This document shows positions 1 through 7,322 of a DNA stretch of 14,711 nucleotides, in pieces. Positions within the stretch are counted from its first letter, which is position 1. Each line of letters opens with the position of its first letter. The stretch lies in contig USOJ01000007.1 in the NCBI GenBank assembly GCA_900556195.1, positions 1-14,711 of the forward strand, read 5' to 3'. This DNA is from an uncultured Eubacteriales bacterium. Its GTDB lineage: Bacteria > Bacillota > Clostridia > Christensenellales > Borkfalkiaceae. The notes below the pieces were generated by a model. The model was given only the letters and a program-made list of their open reading frames with translations, ran no database searches and had not been told where the DNA came from. Position numbers and translations under genes: made by a program.

Positions 1-371
1 AAAGCACGGAAATATCGGCGTTTTGGCGGGGTTCGTATTATTCTTGGCTGGCATAGCGCGGTAAACTCGTAAGGATTCGAATCGTCCTGTAAAATAGTAA
101 ATTCGTCTATATCGCTCCCTACGAATTTAAGCGTATGGAGCAGAGCCGCAAGATTGACTTTTCTTCTCGCAATAAAATCGTCGAGGTACTCTTGCGGAAC
201 GGCGAGTTTTTTCTTTTCGGCTTCGTATTCAACGTCGGTAATCGCCTTATCGAGGCGTTTGTGTTCGTTTACGCCGTAAAGGAAAATATCTCTTCCGTAA
301 GTTTCGTAATAGTCGGGTTCTTCGTCGCCGCGGGCTGTTTCGCTTCGCCGTTTATAGTCGCTTTGTCGAAT
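1..371 (-). CDS. Unrecognised protein, N-terminal part, runs off the window; no canonical start
   Basis: The minus strand is open from a TAA at 378-380 to the window edge (about 123 codons), with codon choice like the neighbouring genes. The product is highly charged. It starts IRQSDYKRRSETARGDEE, continues DYYETYGRDIFLYGVNEHKR and later reads EYLDDFIARRKVNLAALLH. I do not recognise the family, and it does not resemble the N terminus of polyphosphate kinase, which might be expected beside ppx. The frame holds no ATG, GTG or TTG codon. The best start by position is ATT at 369-371, just behind an AAGGA at 375-379, but that spacing is only 3 nt. It lies downstream of ppx behind a terminator hairpin. 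From an ATG at 52-54 another minus frame also runs open to the edge with more typical codons (MPAKNNTNPAKTP), so a frame change near the edge is possible. The coding call is moderately sure; the function is unknown. Confidence 0.5.
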   Translation of the reverse strand, partial: MRQSDYKRRSETARGDEEPDYYETYGRDIFLYGVNEHKRLDKAITDVEYEAEKKKLAVPQEYLDDFIARRKVNLAALLHTLKFVGSDIDEFTILQDDSNPYEFTALCQPRIIRTPPKRRYFRA

Positions 372-387
372 ATATCCTTACCGACGA

Positions 388-421
388 AAAAAGACGGCTG
401 CCAAACGGCAACCGTCCGAAA
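388..421 (-). terminator. Rho-independent terminator after ppx
   Basis: Reading the minus strand, GACGGTTGCC pairs with GGCAGCCGTC across a GTTT-type loop, with one G-T pair, and is followed by a run of T. It lies about 15 nt past the ppx stop codon and separates ppx from the gene at the left edge. Confidence 0.8.
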
Positions 422-436
422 AAGAAAATTCGAGGT

Positions 437-1951
437 TTAGAGAATTTCGAGATTTTTGCGGAAAACGCGTCTGAAATCGTTGGCGGCGTTGAGCGCGTCT
501 TTAATCTCGAGCGACGCGTCGCCTTCGACTTCGGTTTTCATAATGACCGAATCGCCTAAAACGTCGCAGTTAAGCCCCGTTACGCATCCCGACATACTTC
601 TGTCGAGGCTTTCCGCTATGCGGAGCATAACGCCGAGTTTACGGATGGCGTCTACGTCTTCTTCGGTTATGAATTCTTTGAATCGTACTATGTCGCTCAT
701 CTGGAAATCGTCGTTTTTATGTACCGACGCAACGAGCGAAGCCATTACCATTTCGCGGTTGGTAAGACCGTAAATACTCGCGTTCTGAATGATATACGCG
801 GTGTGTTTTTCGTAATCGTAATACTTGATCGCCGCGCCCGAATCGTGCAGGGTCGCCACGACTTTAAGTATTTTAAGGTATTGACGGGGGAATTTATGCA
901 GAACCCTTAACTGCTTGAAGAGTTGCACAGAAAGGTTGACCACGTGGTCGACGTGTTTCGGATTGCAGTTGTAGAATCTTACGAGAGTCTGCAAACTGTA
1001 CGTTAAAACGTCGCTTATCGGTTTTTCGATAGTGGTCGGCATAGCGTAGTTGAACATTATTCCTTCGCGAAGACCGCAACCCGAAATGGCTATCTGCTCG
1101 AACCCTACGTATTTTACGAACGCCGAAATCGCCGCAAGAGCGCTCGGAAGAATATCCGCGCGTTCGGAAGAAATACCCTTTATTCTCTTTTTCTTGTCGA
1201 GGTCGAGTACTTTAATCATATTGTAAACGTTGTCAAATTCGTTTACCGGTATACGATAGTTGTGAACGTTGTTGAGCGGGCTTTTCTTCATGAGTTTGCA
1301 GAGTTTGCAAAGACTTCTGAACGAGCCGCCCACGCCGATAAGTTGGGTTTCGGGGTCGAGTTCTTTAAGCCATTCGATACGCTTTAACTGCTCCACGAAG
1401 AATTCTTCGACTTTCGCAGCCTGTTCTTCGGGGCGAAGTCCGTCCTGCGCGAAGAGTTCGGTAAGCGTAACCGCGCCGAAAGGCAGGGTTTCGTAATTCA
1501 GAAGATTTTTTCTGACGTACCTTACGATTTTCGTGCTGCCGCCGCCGATTTCGAGAATAACCCCCTTGGGGATATCCATAGTGTTGATAACGCCGCGATA
1601 GACGTAAACCGCTTCTTCTTCGGCGGTTAAAACTCTGAATTTAATGCCGCAGGTCGTCGCGACTTCGTCCAGGAAACTGCGTTGGTTTTTGGCGCGTCTT
1701 ACCGCCGCCGTAGCGACCGCTATGATTTTCTCTATGCCGTAAGCGTCGCAGAGTTTGCGGAACATTTTAATAGTGCGCATGGTTTCGGCTATACGCTGGG
1801 GTTTCAAAAATCCGTCGCGCTCCATATCTTTGCCGAGCCTTACGCTCTCTTTAATCTGGTCCACTACTATGAAATGCCCGTCGCCGAGCATTTCGACGAT
1901 GACGAGTCTTGCGTTGTTCGATCCGAGATCGATAATACCGATTTTCTCCAC
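437..1951 (-). CDS. ppx: Ppx/GppA family exopolyphosphatase/guanosine pentaphosphatase with C-terminal HD-like domain
   Basis: Predicted to hydrolyse terminal phosphates from inorganic polyphosphate and/or pppGpp in the cytosol. The N-terminal actin-like ATPase fold shows the phosphate-1 loop DLGSNNAR (residues 8-15), the catalytic Glu region AEEEAVYVYRG (about 110-120), the phosphate-2 loop EIGGGST (134-140), GVGGS (206-210), and the late motif SGCGLREG (290-297). A C-terminal helical HD-type segment follows (about 315-504) with KHVDHV, LHDSG (368-372), KHTAYII and H411, as in the long Ppx forms. Length is 504 aa, normal for two-domain Ppx. I chose the GTG at 1951 because AGAGG lies just upstream and the family motif follows at once. 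A longer ATG-initiated frame (to 2104) adds 51 residues unlike the family. The gene has its own promoter and terminator. Substrate preference between polyP and pppGpp cannot be read from the sequence. Confidence 0.93.
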   Translation of the reverse strand: MEKIGIIDLGSNNARLVIVEMLGDGHFIVVDQIKESVRLGKDMERDGFLKPQRIAETMRTIKMFRKLCDAYGIEKIIAVATAAVRRAKNQRSFLDEVATTCGIKFRVLTAEEEAVYVYRGVINTMDIPKGVILEIGGGSTKIVRYVRKNLLNYETLPFGAVTLTELFAQDGLRPEEQAAKVEEFFVEQLKRIEWLKELDPETQLIGVGGSFRSLCKLCKLMKKSPLNNVHNYRIPVNEFDNVYNMIKVLDLDKKKRIKGISSERADILPSALAAISAFVKYVGFEQIAISGCGLREGIMFNYAMPTTIEKPISDVLTYSLQTLVRFYNCNPKHVDHVVNLSVQLFKQLRVLHKFPRQYLKILKVVATLHDSGAAIKYYDYEKHTAYIIQNASIYGLTNREMVMASLVASVHKNDDFQMSDIVRFKEFITEEDVDAIRKLGVMLRIAESLDRSMSGCVTGLNCDVLGDSVIMKTEVEGDASLEIKDALNAANDFRRVFRKNLEIL

Positions 1952-2061
1952 GAAATACCTCTTTTCAAAATAATCTGCCGTCGACGGCGACACCCTTGCT
2001 TCAGACGCCGTAATACACGCCGCGACGACAATAAATTTACATATATATTTTATTCGCGTAG

Positions 2062-2090
2062 ATAATATCACACAAGTCGATATTTTGCAA
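2062..2090 (-). promoter_or_regulatory. Sigma-A-type promoter for ppx
   Basis: On the minus strand TTGCAA (2085-2090) is followed after 17 nt by TATTAT (2062-2067). The predicted start of transcription is near 2055, giving a leader of about 100 nt before the GTG at 1951. The leader contains a 12-bp palindrome GCCGTCGACGGC (1977-1988). Both boxes overlap the upstream remainder of the longer ppx frame, which supports the shorter gene start. Confidence 0.6.
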
Positions 2091-2119
2091 TACTCTTTTT
2101 TCACCTTTGTGCAAAATAT

Positions 2120-2545
2120 TCAAGTTTTCGTGCATTTTGCCGCCGTTTTTTCGGTTTTTTCACGCTTTTTATCGAAGTATTGCTCGATTTCACGCGAAAA
2201 GAATTGAAAAATCGAAAGCGCGAGCAGAAAGCCGCCGAAAATTCTGCTCAAAATTTTACCGTCGATTTTCGCGGCGGCGAAACTCCCGCCGAGCGACACC
2301 AGACACGCGGGAATTATTATCCATAGCAGCCCTTCCTTTTCAACTCGCTTGTTTTTGATATGCACGATAAGCGAAACTATCGCCATCGGCGCGAACGCAA
2401 CGAGATTTACCGCCTGCGCGACTTTTTGTTTCACGCCGAAAAATATCGTAAGTACGGGGATAAGCACCGTACCGCCGCCCATACCCATTCCGCCGAGCAC
2501 GCCCGAAGCGACGCCCGCCACGACCAACAAGATAATTTTTAACAT
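2120..2545 (-). CDS. Half-length TauE/SafE (TSUP) family permease, subunit 2
   Basis: A 141-aa membrane protein of the TauE/SafE (DUF81) family, which exports sulfite, sulfoacetate or related organic anions. The glycine signature GVLGGMGMGGGTVLIP lies at residues 15-30 inside the first helix pair. About four membrane segments follow (roughly 3-22, 41-61, 73-93, 100-116), then a basic tail. Full-length family members are about 250 aa with two such repeats, so this is one repeat only. A second half-length gene lies just upstream on the same strand (2791-3159). The two probably pair in the membrane, which is inference. The start ATG at 2545 has AAAGG upstream (about 2555). The transported substrate is unknown. 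The stop lies 30 nt before the ppx -35 box; no clear terminator is seen between. Confidence 0.85.
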   Translation of the reverse strand: MLKIILLVVAGVASGVLGGMGMGGGTVLIPVLTIFFGVKQKVAQAVNLVAFAPMAIVSLIVHIKNKRVEKEGLLWIIIPACLVSLGGSFAAAKIDGKILSRIFGGFLLALSIFQFFSREIEQYFDKKREKTEKTAAKCTKT

Positions 2546-2599
2546 AGACCGACCTTTAAGGTTTATTTTTTCGTTTTATATCCGCTCCGCGGGAAACCA

Positions 2600-2637
2600 C
2601 CCTTCCGGGAGATGTTTCGCTTACGCTCAACATGACG
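2600..2637 (-). repeat. REP-like intergenic repeat, copy A
   Basis: Read on the minus strand this begins GTCATGTTGAGCGTAAGCGA and ends ATCTCCCGGAAGGG. The same start (GTCAT.CTGAGC) and the identical 14-nt end occur in the plus-strand copy at 6484-6520. It is placed head to head with the larger palindromic element that begins at 2653. It belongs to the general class of dispersed intergenic repeats with a GTCATTCTGAG head; no transposase is present here. Confidence 0.75.
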
Positions 2638-2652
2638 GTAATCAAACAATCC

Positions 2653-2777
2653 GTCATCCTGAGCAAACCTGCGAAGTCCCCTCGGCAGGTCGCCACCTCT
2701 CCCGCTTCAACGGGAGACGCGTAGCGTGCCGAAGAGGGGGCGACCTGCCGAGGGGGTTTCACTGCGTTCAGAATGAC
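2653..2777. repeat. Palindromic MITE-like intergenic element, copy B
   Basis: A 125-bp element with nested inverted repeats. The outer ends are GTCATCCTGA (2653-2662) and TCAGAATGAC (2768-2777), 9 of 10 complementary. A perfect 17-bp arm pair follows: CCCCTCGGCAGGTCGCC (2678-2694) against 2739-2755. Further in, CCTCT (2696-2700) can pair with AGAGG (2733-2737), and a tip hairpin TCTCCCG/CGGGAGA sits around 2698-2717. The outer ends match the head of copies A and C, so it is the large form of the same family. It fills the gap between the two half-TauE genes. Confidence 0.8.
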
Positions 2778-2790
2778 ACTTGTCATCGCA

Positions 2791-3159
2791 TCAGAAAAAG
2801 GCAAGTTTTATACCCGCGGCAAACATTACCAGCGCAAATATACGCGTAACCCACTTCGAACTTAACTTCCCTAACAGATACGCGCCGATTATTCCGCCGC
2901 CGACTATCCCAAGCCCCGACGGCAAGCCTATTTTCCAGTCGAAATACCCCTTGACTATATATATCGTAGCCGAAACGAGCGTTACGGGCAAAATTACCGC
3001 GAGAGCCGTGGCGTGCGCGACTTTCGTCTTCATTTTAAGCAGAAAAGTCATAAGCGGAACGACTATCATTCCGCCACCGCCGCCGAAAAATCCGTTGGCG
3101 ACGCCCGTCGCCACGCCGGTAAGCACGAGATATAATTTATTTTTGAAATTATCGCTCAT
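2791..3159 (-). CDS. Half-length TauE/SafE (TSUP) family permease, subunit 1
   Basis: A 122-aa membrane protein with one TauE/SafE repeat. The signature ANGFFGGGGGMIVVPLMTF lies at residues 21-39, followed by a helix around 47-68, a short loop FDWKIG, and two more hydrophobic stretches ending near the C terminus (KLAFF). It is the upstream partner of the half-length gene at 2120-2545, with a 245-nt gap containing repeat element copy B. I chose the ATG at 3159 because family similarity begins there. The frame is open further to 3378 but would run across the promoter and start of the divergent gene. No convincing Shine-Dalgarno sequence precedes this ATG, so the start is less sure than the family. 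The substrate is unknown; sulfite or sulfonate export is a family inference. Confidence 0.82.
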   Translation of the reverse strand: MSDNFKNKLYLVLTGVATGVANGFFGGGGGMIVVPLMTFLLKMKTKVAHATALAVILPVTLVSATIYIVKGYFDWKIGLPSGLGIVGGGIIGAYLLGKLSSKWVTRIFALVMFAAGIKLAFF

Positions 3160-3267
3160 ATCGCAGTTATTATCGCCCGTTTTATCGAAAAATATCACCA
3201 AAACCGAAAATGCGGCGCGTTTTAGGGTAAAATTTTGAAGTTTTTTATATAACTGCCGTAAAAAATA

Positions 3268-3296
3268 TTGCGTTGAGTAAAAAAATATAGTATAAT
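3268..3296 (+). promoter_or_regulatory. Sigma-A-type promoter for the 998-aa surface protein
   Basis: TTGCGT (3268-3273), a 17-nt spacer and TATAAT (3291-3296). Transcription should start near 3303, leaving a leader of about 69 nt that ends with AAGGTG before the ATG at 3372. Confidence 0.75.
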
Positions 3297-3325
3297 AGAC
3301 GGGTATAAAAATAACTTGGGACTTT

Positions 3326-3352
3326 GCGCGCGTATATAACGTTATCGCGCGC
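3326..3352 (+). other. GC-rich hairpin in the 5' leader of the 998-aa gene
   Basis: GCGCGCG (3326-3332) is perfectly complementary to CGCGCGC (3346-3352) around a 13-nt loop that itself contains ATAACGTTAT. It lies about 20 nt before the start codon, leaving the AAGGTG ribosome site free. No T run follows, so it is not a terminator. It may affect mRNA stability or translation (inference). Confidence 0.5.
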
Positions 3353-3371
3353 GGGTCAATAAGGTGCAAAC

Positions 3372-6368
3372 ATGACAAGACTTGACAAAAAGTTCAACTT
3401 CAAAGCGTTCGTTTCGCTTCTGATCGTTCTCGTATTGTCGCTCGCCCTCGCTTTTTCTACCGCTTGCGCGAAAAAGGCGACTTCGAAGAACAGTACTTCC
3501 GACGATTCTTCCAAGGAAGAGGAAGAAAAACCGACGGACAAGCAGACGCTTCCTAACGGCGACTTCGAATGGTATACCGACGACGTATCCGCCTCTTCCC
3601 CGTACAGCACGGGTATCAAATGGTCAAGATACCTCGGCGGCGATTCGCCGAACAAAGCGCCTTCGTCGGAAGGCAGATACGGCGTAATCGACACGAACAA
3701 ATACGAAGATCTCGACGATAAATACAAACCCGAAGACAAATCCAACCCCGGCAGGCCGACGATAGCCGAAGGTACGAAGTATCTCGACGAAAACGTCAAG
3801 CAGGACGGTAAAAAAATACTCGTTATTCAGAACAAGTATAAAACCACCGGTACGGCGCAGTATATGTCGCCGTCCAAATCGGTTTCTATACCCGCGGGTT
3901 CGGTAGGCGTGTTCTCGGTTTACGTTAAAACGAAAGATATCGCCGCCCCCAACTCCGACGAGCCGACGGGCGCGTATATCAGACTTACCGGCACGGTAGG
4001 TTCTTCGATCGACCCCGTCTATATCGAAAACATCGATACGAAGGGCGCATGGGTCAGATATATCGTTACCATAGATCCGTCCGTAACTTCTACCACTTCT
4101 ATTTCGTTCGCGCTCGGCCTGGGCAAAGGTAACGAAAAGAATATGTCCGGTTACGCCGAAGGTTTCGCTTACTTCGACAACGCTTCGTTCGTCGTAGTCA
4201 AAAAATCCGAAGCACCCGCCTCGGCGGACGCCAGACTCGATTATACTTCCGCTTCCGGAGCGTACGTGGCGGATGAGAAAAACGCCATTTCGGAAGGCGT
4301 CACCGAAAGAACGATCAACGTCAACTTTGCGGATACTTACGTATCCAAGACCGTAAACGGAACCGGCGACTACAACGAAATACGTACGGATAAGACGAAC
4401 GGCGTATCCAACAAAGTTATGAAAGCGGGCGACGCGAACGCTTCGGACGATTTCAAGGTAGGTTATGGTAACGCCACTCTTAAACTCGACGGCAAAGACG
4501 AAGAAGTAACGAACGCCGTTTACATGGTATTCCCCAAAACGGGTAAAGACGGCAAAGCGGTATTCGGCTCTTCCTACTCTTACACGATCGACTCCGTCGG
4601 AACCGACGCCCTTTCGGTAAAAGGCGCCGACTATACGAAAGACGAAAACTCTGTTACTTACTACAGACTTTCGTTCCTTGCTAAAGTAAAAACCGCTGCG
4701 TCTTCCCAAAGCGGCGCGTCCGTAGTCGTTATGGATAACGGCAAAGAAAGTTCGAGCGGCAAATTCTCTTACTTCACCACCACCGAAGAAGACGGAAAAT
4801 ACAACGACGGTTACGTCAGATACACTATCTATATTTGCACCAAATACGAAGAAGACATGAACTTCTCGGTTAAGTTCAGTTTCGGTCCCACCGACAATAC
4901 CGACGACCCGAGAACCCTTCCCACCGGTTACGCTATATTCAAAGACTTCACGTTCGACATGCTCGACGGCGACAAAGTCTATAACGAAGCGACTTCGACC
5001 AACGTCGTAAAACTTTCTCTTCTCGGCGAACACCTCGAAGATTACACCAAAGACGACGACACCGAAGAAAAAGACAGTTACAACATAACCGTTTCGGATA
5101 TCGACGCGAAGACCGTTCTTCCTAAGGCTGCGGTCAACGTATACGATTCCAACGCTTCCGTCAAAATTCTTACGGAACAGGACGACAATCAGATAGGTAT
5201 CGTCAACAGCCAATATCGCGCAGACTACCCCGTTTCTTATCTCGGCGCGGCAGGTATTCTTAAAGATCTCGAAGAAAAGATTCAGGGCGATAACAAACAC
5301 GTTCAGGCGTTGATGGTTGCCAATGCCAGAGATGCGGAAACCGTTCTTTACATGACCGAAAAGACGATTACGTCGAACGGCTCTGCGGAGTTCGCCATCA
5401 AAGTTCGCGTAGACGCAGGTCAATCCAAAGCGGTTATAAGACTCTTCAAGATTGCGACGCTTGAAAGCGGCGAAGACGACGGCAATTTAAGCCTTAATAT
5501 AAAGAACGGCGAAAGCGCGAAAGACTACGTTGCGTCGGTAACGGTTACCGATAATAACGCGGCGGGTCTTGACGGCTGGACGACTATCCGTTTCTTCGTC
5601 AAAGCCGGCGACGACGCCATGAAACTTCGCCTTGAATTCGGCGTAAGCGGCGGCGCGGCGTTATTCGACCTCTTAAGCGATTCTAAATCGGTAACCACCG
5701 AAGACGAACTTAAAAACGCGTTTGACGATTACAAGTTCGACGGAAAAGGCGTAGAAGCCAGAACGGGTTACTACTACAAAAACGAAGAAGACGTCGGCAA
5801 AGAAAACAAACGTCTTAAAGATAAAGACGGAAAAGTCCGCACTATCGAACTCGACGCCGAAACCGTTTACGCTTACGCTCTGCCGAAGACCGTAACCGCC
5901 GACGTTACCGACGAAAACGCAACCGTCCGCCTTTACCGTTTCGACGTAAAAGATTACGTTATCGAAACGGCTGACGACAGCAGCGATGACGACGATAGCG
6001 ACGACAGCGACAACACCCCCGCAAAGACGAATACCGAAAGCGGCAAGGTCGCATGGCTCAATATCGTATCCATTATAATAGCGGCGGTCATCGTGGTTGT
6101 GCTTCTTGCGATAGTAGTCAAGAAATTCGTTGACGACAGAAAACGCAAGAAAGCCAAAACTCAATCGTATTACAGCGGTTACGACCAGACTTCGGCGCAC
6201 GAAAACGGCAGCAGATACTCCGTAAGAAACGCGAAGAAAGGCTCGAAGACGTCTGACTCCAAAAAGACGACGGTAACTGTTCAGGCTCCCGACGCGGAAG
6301 ACGAAGCGACCGAATACGATTACGGCGACGGCGAAACCGAAGACAAAAACGACGGCGACGACGAATAA
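3372..6368 (+). CDS. Large secreted/lipid-anchored surface protein with jelly-roll-like modules, C-terminal membrane helix and acidic tail
   Basis: A 998-aa protein of unknown function. The N terminus is a signal peptide (K/R, then a hydrophobic core 12-28) ending FSTAC, with a candidate lipidation Cys32, then an acidic, Ser-rich linker. Three similar beta-rich modules follow, each ending in a W/Y...FD-type strand pattern typical of carbohydrate-binding jelly rolls. The first runs from LPNGDFEWY (60-68) to YFDNASF (267-273). The second ends near YAIFKDFTFD (520-529). The third, from about DGWTTIRFF, ends near ALFDLL (763-768). A Ser/Asp linker (868-880) precedes a single membrane helix (about 896-916), a basic stop-transfer patch (KKFVDDRKRKK) and an 82-residue cytoplasmic tail ending in an Asp/Glu cluster. 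No catalytic motif, sortase signal or dockerin is seen. The start ATG has AAGGTG upstream, and the gene stands alone between its own promoter and terminator. Binding of glycans is inference only; a cell-envelope role is well supported. Confidence 0.88.
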   Translation: MTRLDKKFNFKAFVSLLIVLVLSLALAFSTACAKKATSKNSTSDDSSKEEEEKPTDKQTLPNGDFEWYTDDVSASSPYSTGIKWSRYLGGDSPNKAPSSEGRYGVIDTNKYEDLDDKYKPEDKSNPGRPTIAEGTKYLDENVKQDGKKILVIQNKYKTTGTAQYMSPSKSVSIPAGSVGVFSVYVKTKDIAAPNSDEPTGAYIRLTGTVGSSIDPVYIENIDTKGAWVRYIVTIDPSVTSTTSISFALGLGKGNEKNMSGYAEGFAYFDNASFVVVKKSEAPASADARLDYTSASGAYVADEKNAISEGVTERTINVNFADTYVSKTVNGTGDYNEIRTDKTNGVSNKVMKAGDANASDDFKVGYGNATLKLDGKDEEVTNAVYMVFPKTGKDGKAVFGSSYSYTIDSVGTDALSVKGADYTKDENSVTYYRLSFLAKVKTAASSQSGASVVVMDNGKESSSGKFSYFTTTEEDGKYNDGYVRYTIYICTKYEEDMNFSVKFSFGPTDNTDDPRTLPTGYAIFKDFTFDMLDGDKVYNEATSTNVVKLSLLGEHLEDYTKDDDTEEKDSYNITVSDIDAKTVLPKAAVNVYDSNASVKILTEQDDNQIGIVNSQYRADYPVSYLGAAGILKDLEEKIQGDNKHVQALMVANARDAETVLYMTEKTITSNGSAEFAIKVRVDAGQSKAVIRLFKIATLESGEDDGNLSLNIKNGESAKDYVASVTVTDNNAAGLDGWTTIRFFVKAGDDAMKLRLEFGVSGGAALFDLLSDSKSVTTEDELKNAFDDYKFDGKGVEARTGYYYKNEEDVGKENKRLKDKDGKVRTIELDAETVYAYALPKTVTADVTDENATVRLYRFDVKDYVIETADDSSDDDDSDDSDNTPAKTNTESGKVAWLNIVSIIIAAVIVVVLLAIVVKKFVDDRKRKKAKTQSYYSGYDQTSAHENGSRYSVRNAKKGSKTSDSKKTTVTVQAPDAEDEATEYDYGDGETEDKNDGDDE

Positions 6369-6389
6369 TCGCTAAAACTTAAAATTCAG

Positions 6390-6419
6390 GCGGCGTGGCA
6401 AGATTGCCACGCCGCTTTT
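6390..6419 (+). terminator. Rho-independent terminator after the 998-aa gene
   Basis: GCGGCGTGGCA (6390-6400), loop AGAT and the exact complement TGCCACGCCGC (6405-6415) are followed by TTTT. It starts 22 nt past the stop codon. Confidence 0.92.
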
Positions 6420-6483
6420 CATATATAGTTTTATTACGCCCCGCCCGACACCACCCTGACGGAAATATGGCAGACAATATACT

Positions 6484-6520
6484 TGTCATTCTGAGCAACG
6501 CGAAGAATCTCCCGGAAGGG
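6484..6520 (+). repeat. REP-like intergenic repeat, copy C
   Basis: GTCATTCTGAGCAACGCGAA is followed by GAATCTCCCGGAAGGG. It matches copy A (2600-2637, other strand) at both ends, including ATCTCCCGGAAGGG exactly. It lies between two convergent genes, flanked by their terminators. Confidence 0.75.
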
Positions 6521-6568
6521 CAAACCCGACGGACTTTATATTTATAATCATTCAATCAGGATAAACGA

Positions 6569-6600
6569 ACGCCGCCGAGTTTACAAAAACTCGGCGGCGT
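6569..6600 (-). terminator. Terminator hairpin after the SGNH hydrolase gene
   Basis: A perfect 14-bp stem, ACGCCGCCGAGTTT (6569-6582) against 6587-6600, with a 4-nt loop. On the minus strand it follows the SGNH hydrolase stop by about 33 nt and is trailed by the T-containing TCGTTTATCC. The T tract is weak, so the strand assignment rests mostly on position. Confidence 0.75.
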
Positions 6601-6632
6601 ATCAGCGTTAAAATTATCTGTATTTCGTTCAA

Positions 6633-7289
6633 TTACATACGGGCAATTGCGTCGTCAAGTTTTTCGCCGAGTAATCTATGTCCTATGTCGTTCGGGTGTA
6701 AGCCGTCGGCAAAATTCTCGTTTCCGTCCGGCGTGTTAGGGTTAAGATCGTCGTCGTTCCAAAAATCGACCGACTTCAGACCGTACTTTTCTACGATTGC
6801 CTTTTCGGCGTTATAGTACTCCGCAAGCGGTTTACTTCCTTCCGCCTTACGCCCGTTTTCGCCGTTCGTAGACGTTTCGTTGTATCTGCGCAACGGATAT
6901 ACTACGACCACCTTATCTTTGCCGTAAATCGACGTAAGATATTCAATAAGCGCGTCGTACGCCCCGCAAAACGTCGCGGGATCTTTATCGCCTATACGAC
7001 CGAACGGAGCGTCGCCGTGTCCGAAATCGTTAGTTCCGCCGAACACTACTACGAGATCCGCCTCTTTATCCATTTTCTTCGCGCGAAGCAAAAAATATTC
7101 GTCGCAAAACGCTTCTGCGGACGGCGTAATCTGCGGAGCGATACGAGTTCCGCCTACCCCGAAGTTTACGGCTTTCGCACCGAGTTTTTTCGCGCACACT
7201 TCCAAATATACGTTTTCTTCTTTGGTCGCGCCCGCCCCCTGCGTTATGCTGTCGCCCAAAAACAATATCTTTTTGCCTTGTAAATCCAT
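6633..7289 (-). CDS. SGNH/GDSL-family hydrolase (esterase/lipase-like)
   Basis: A 218-aa serine hydrolase of the SGNH superfamily. All four blocks are visible: block I LGDSIT (11-16) with nucleophile Ser14; block II with FGVGGT (43-48) giving the oxyanion Gly; block III GGTND (84-88) with Asn87; and block V DGLHPN (195-200) with Asp195 and His198. There is no signal peptide, so it should act in the cytosol on an ester or acetyl group of a sugar or lipid; the substrate is not predictable. Length is normal for the family. The ATG at 7289 has GGTGGTG shortly upstream. The gene is a single unit with a consensus promoter (7323-7351) and a strong hairpin downstream, next to but not co-transcribed with gap. 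Confidence 0.93.
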   Translation of the reverse strand: MDLQGKKILFLGDSITQGAGATKEENVYLEVCAKKLGAKAVNFGVGGTRIAPQITPSAEAFCDEYFLLRAKKMDKEADLVVVFGGTNDFGHGDAPFGRIGDKDPATFCGAYDALIEYLTSIYGKDKVVVVYPLRRYNETSTNGENGRKAEGSKPLAEYYNAEKAIVEKYGLKSVDFWNDDDLNPNTPDGNENFADGLHPNDIGHRLLGEKLDDAIARM

Positions 7290-7322
7290 ATAATATACAC
7301 CACCGTTTCAATCGTCGGAATA

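Noticed and set aside
1..371. Left-edge gene as polyphosphate kinase beside ppx
   Set aside because: The N-terminal sequence lacks the NRELSWL-type start of Ppk1, and a terminator separates it from ppx.
1952..2104. A longer ppx start at 2104
   Set aside because: The extra 51 residues do not resemble the family and overlap a good promoter; the GTG at 1951 has a ribosome site and sits right before the first conserved motif.
2653..2777. Element B as a CRISPR repeat or as a terminator of the upstream half-TauE gene
   Set aside because: It has a single copy with no spacer array. The arms are far apart, no T run follows on either strand, and the ends match other dispersed copies, so a repeat element fits better.
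2349..2849. A plus-strand open frame through the half-TauE gene and repeat element B
   Set aside because: It runs over a conserved transporter gene and a palindromic repeat; the product has no recognisable features.
3160..3378. A longer start for the upstream half-TauE gene at 3378
   Set aside because: It would run through the divergent promoter and leader of the 998-aa gene, and the added residues are not TauE-like.
3624..5423. A 599-codon open frame on the minus strand inside the 998-aa gene
   Set aside because: It mirrors the plus-strand gene's codon pattern (GAC/TTC/GTC-rich), gives a low-complexity Arg/Val/Phe-rich product, and has no promoter or ribosome site. The plus strand has a signal peptide, domains, promoter and terminator.
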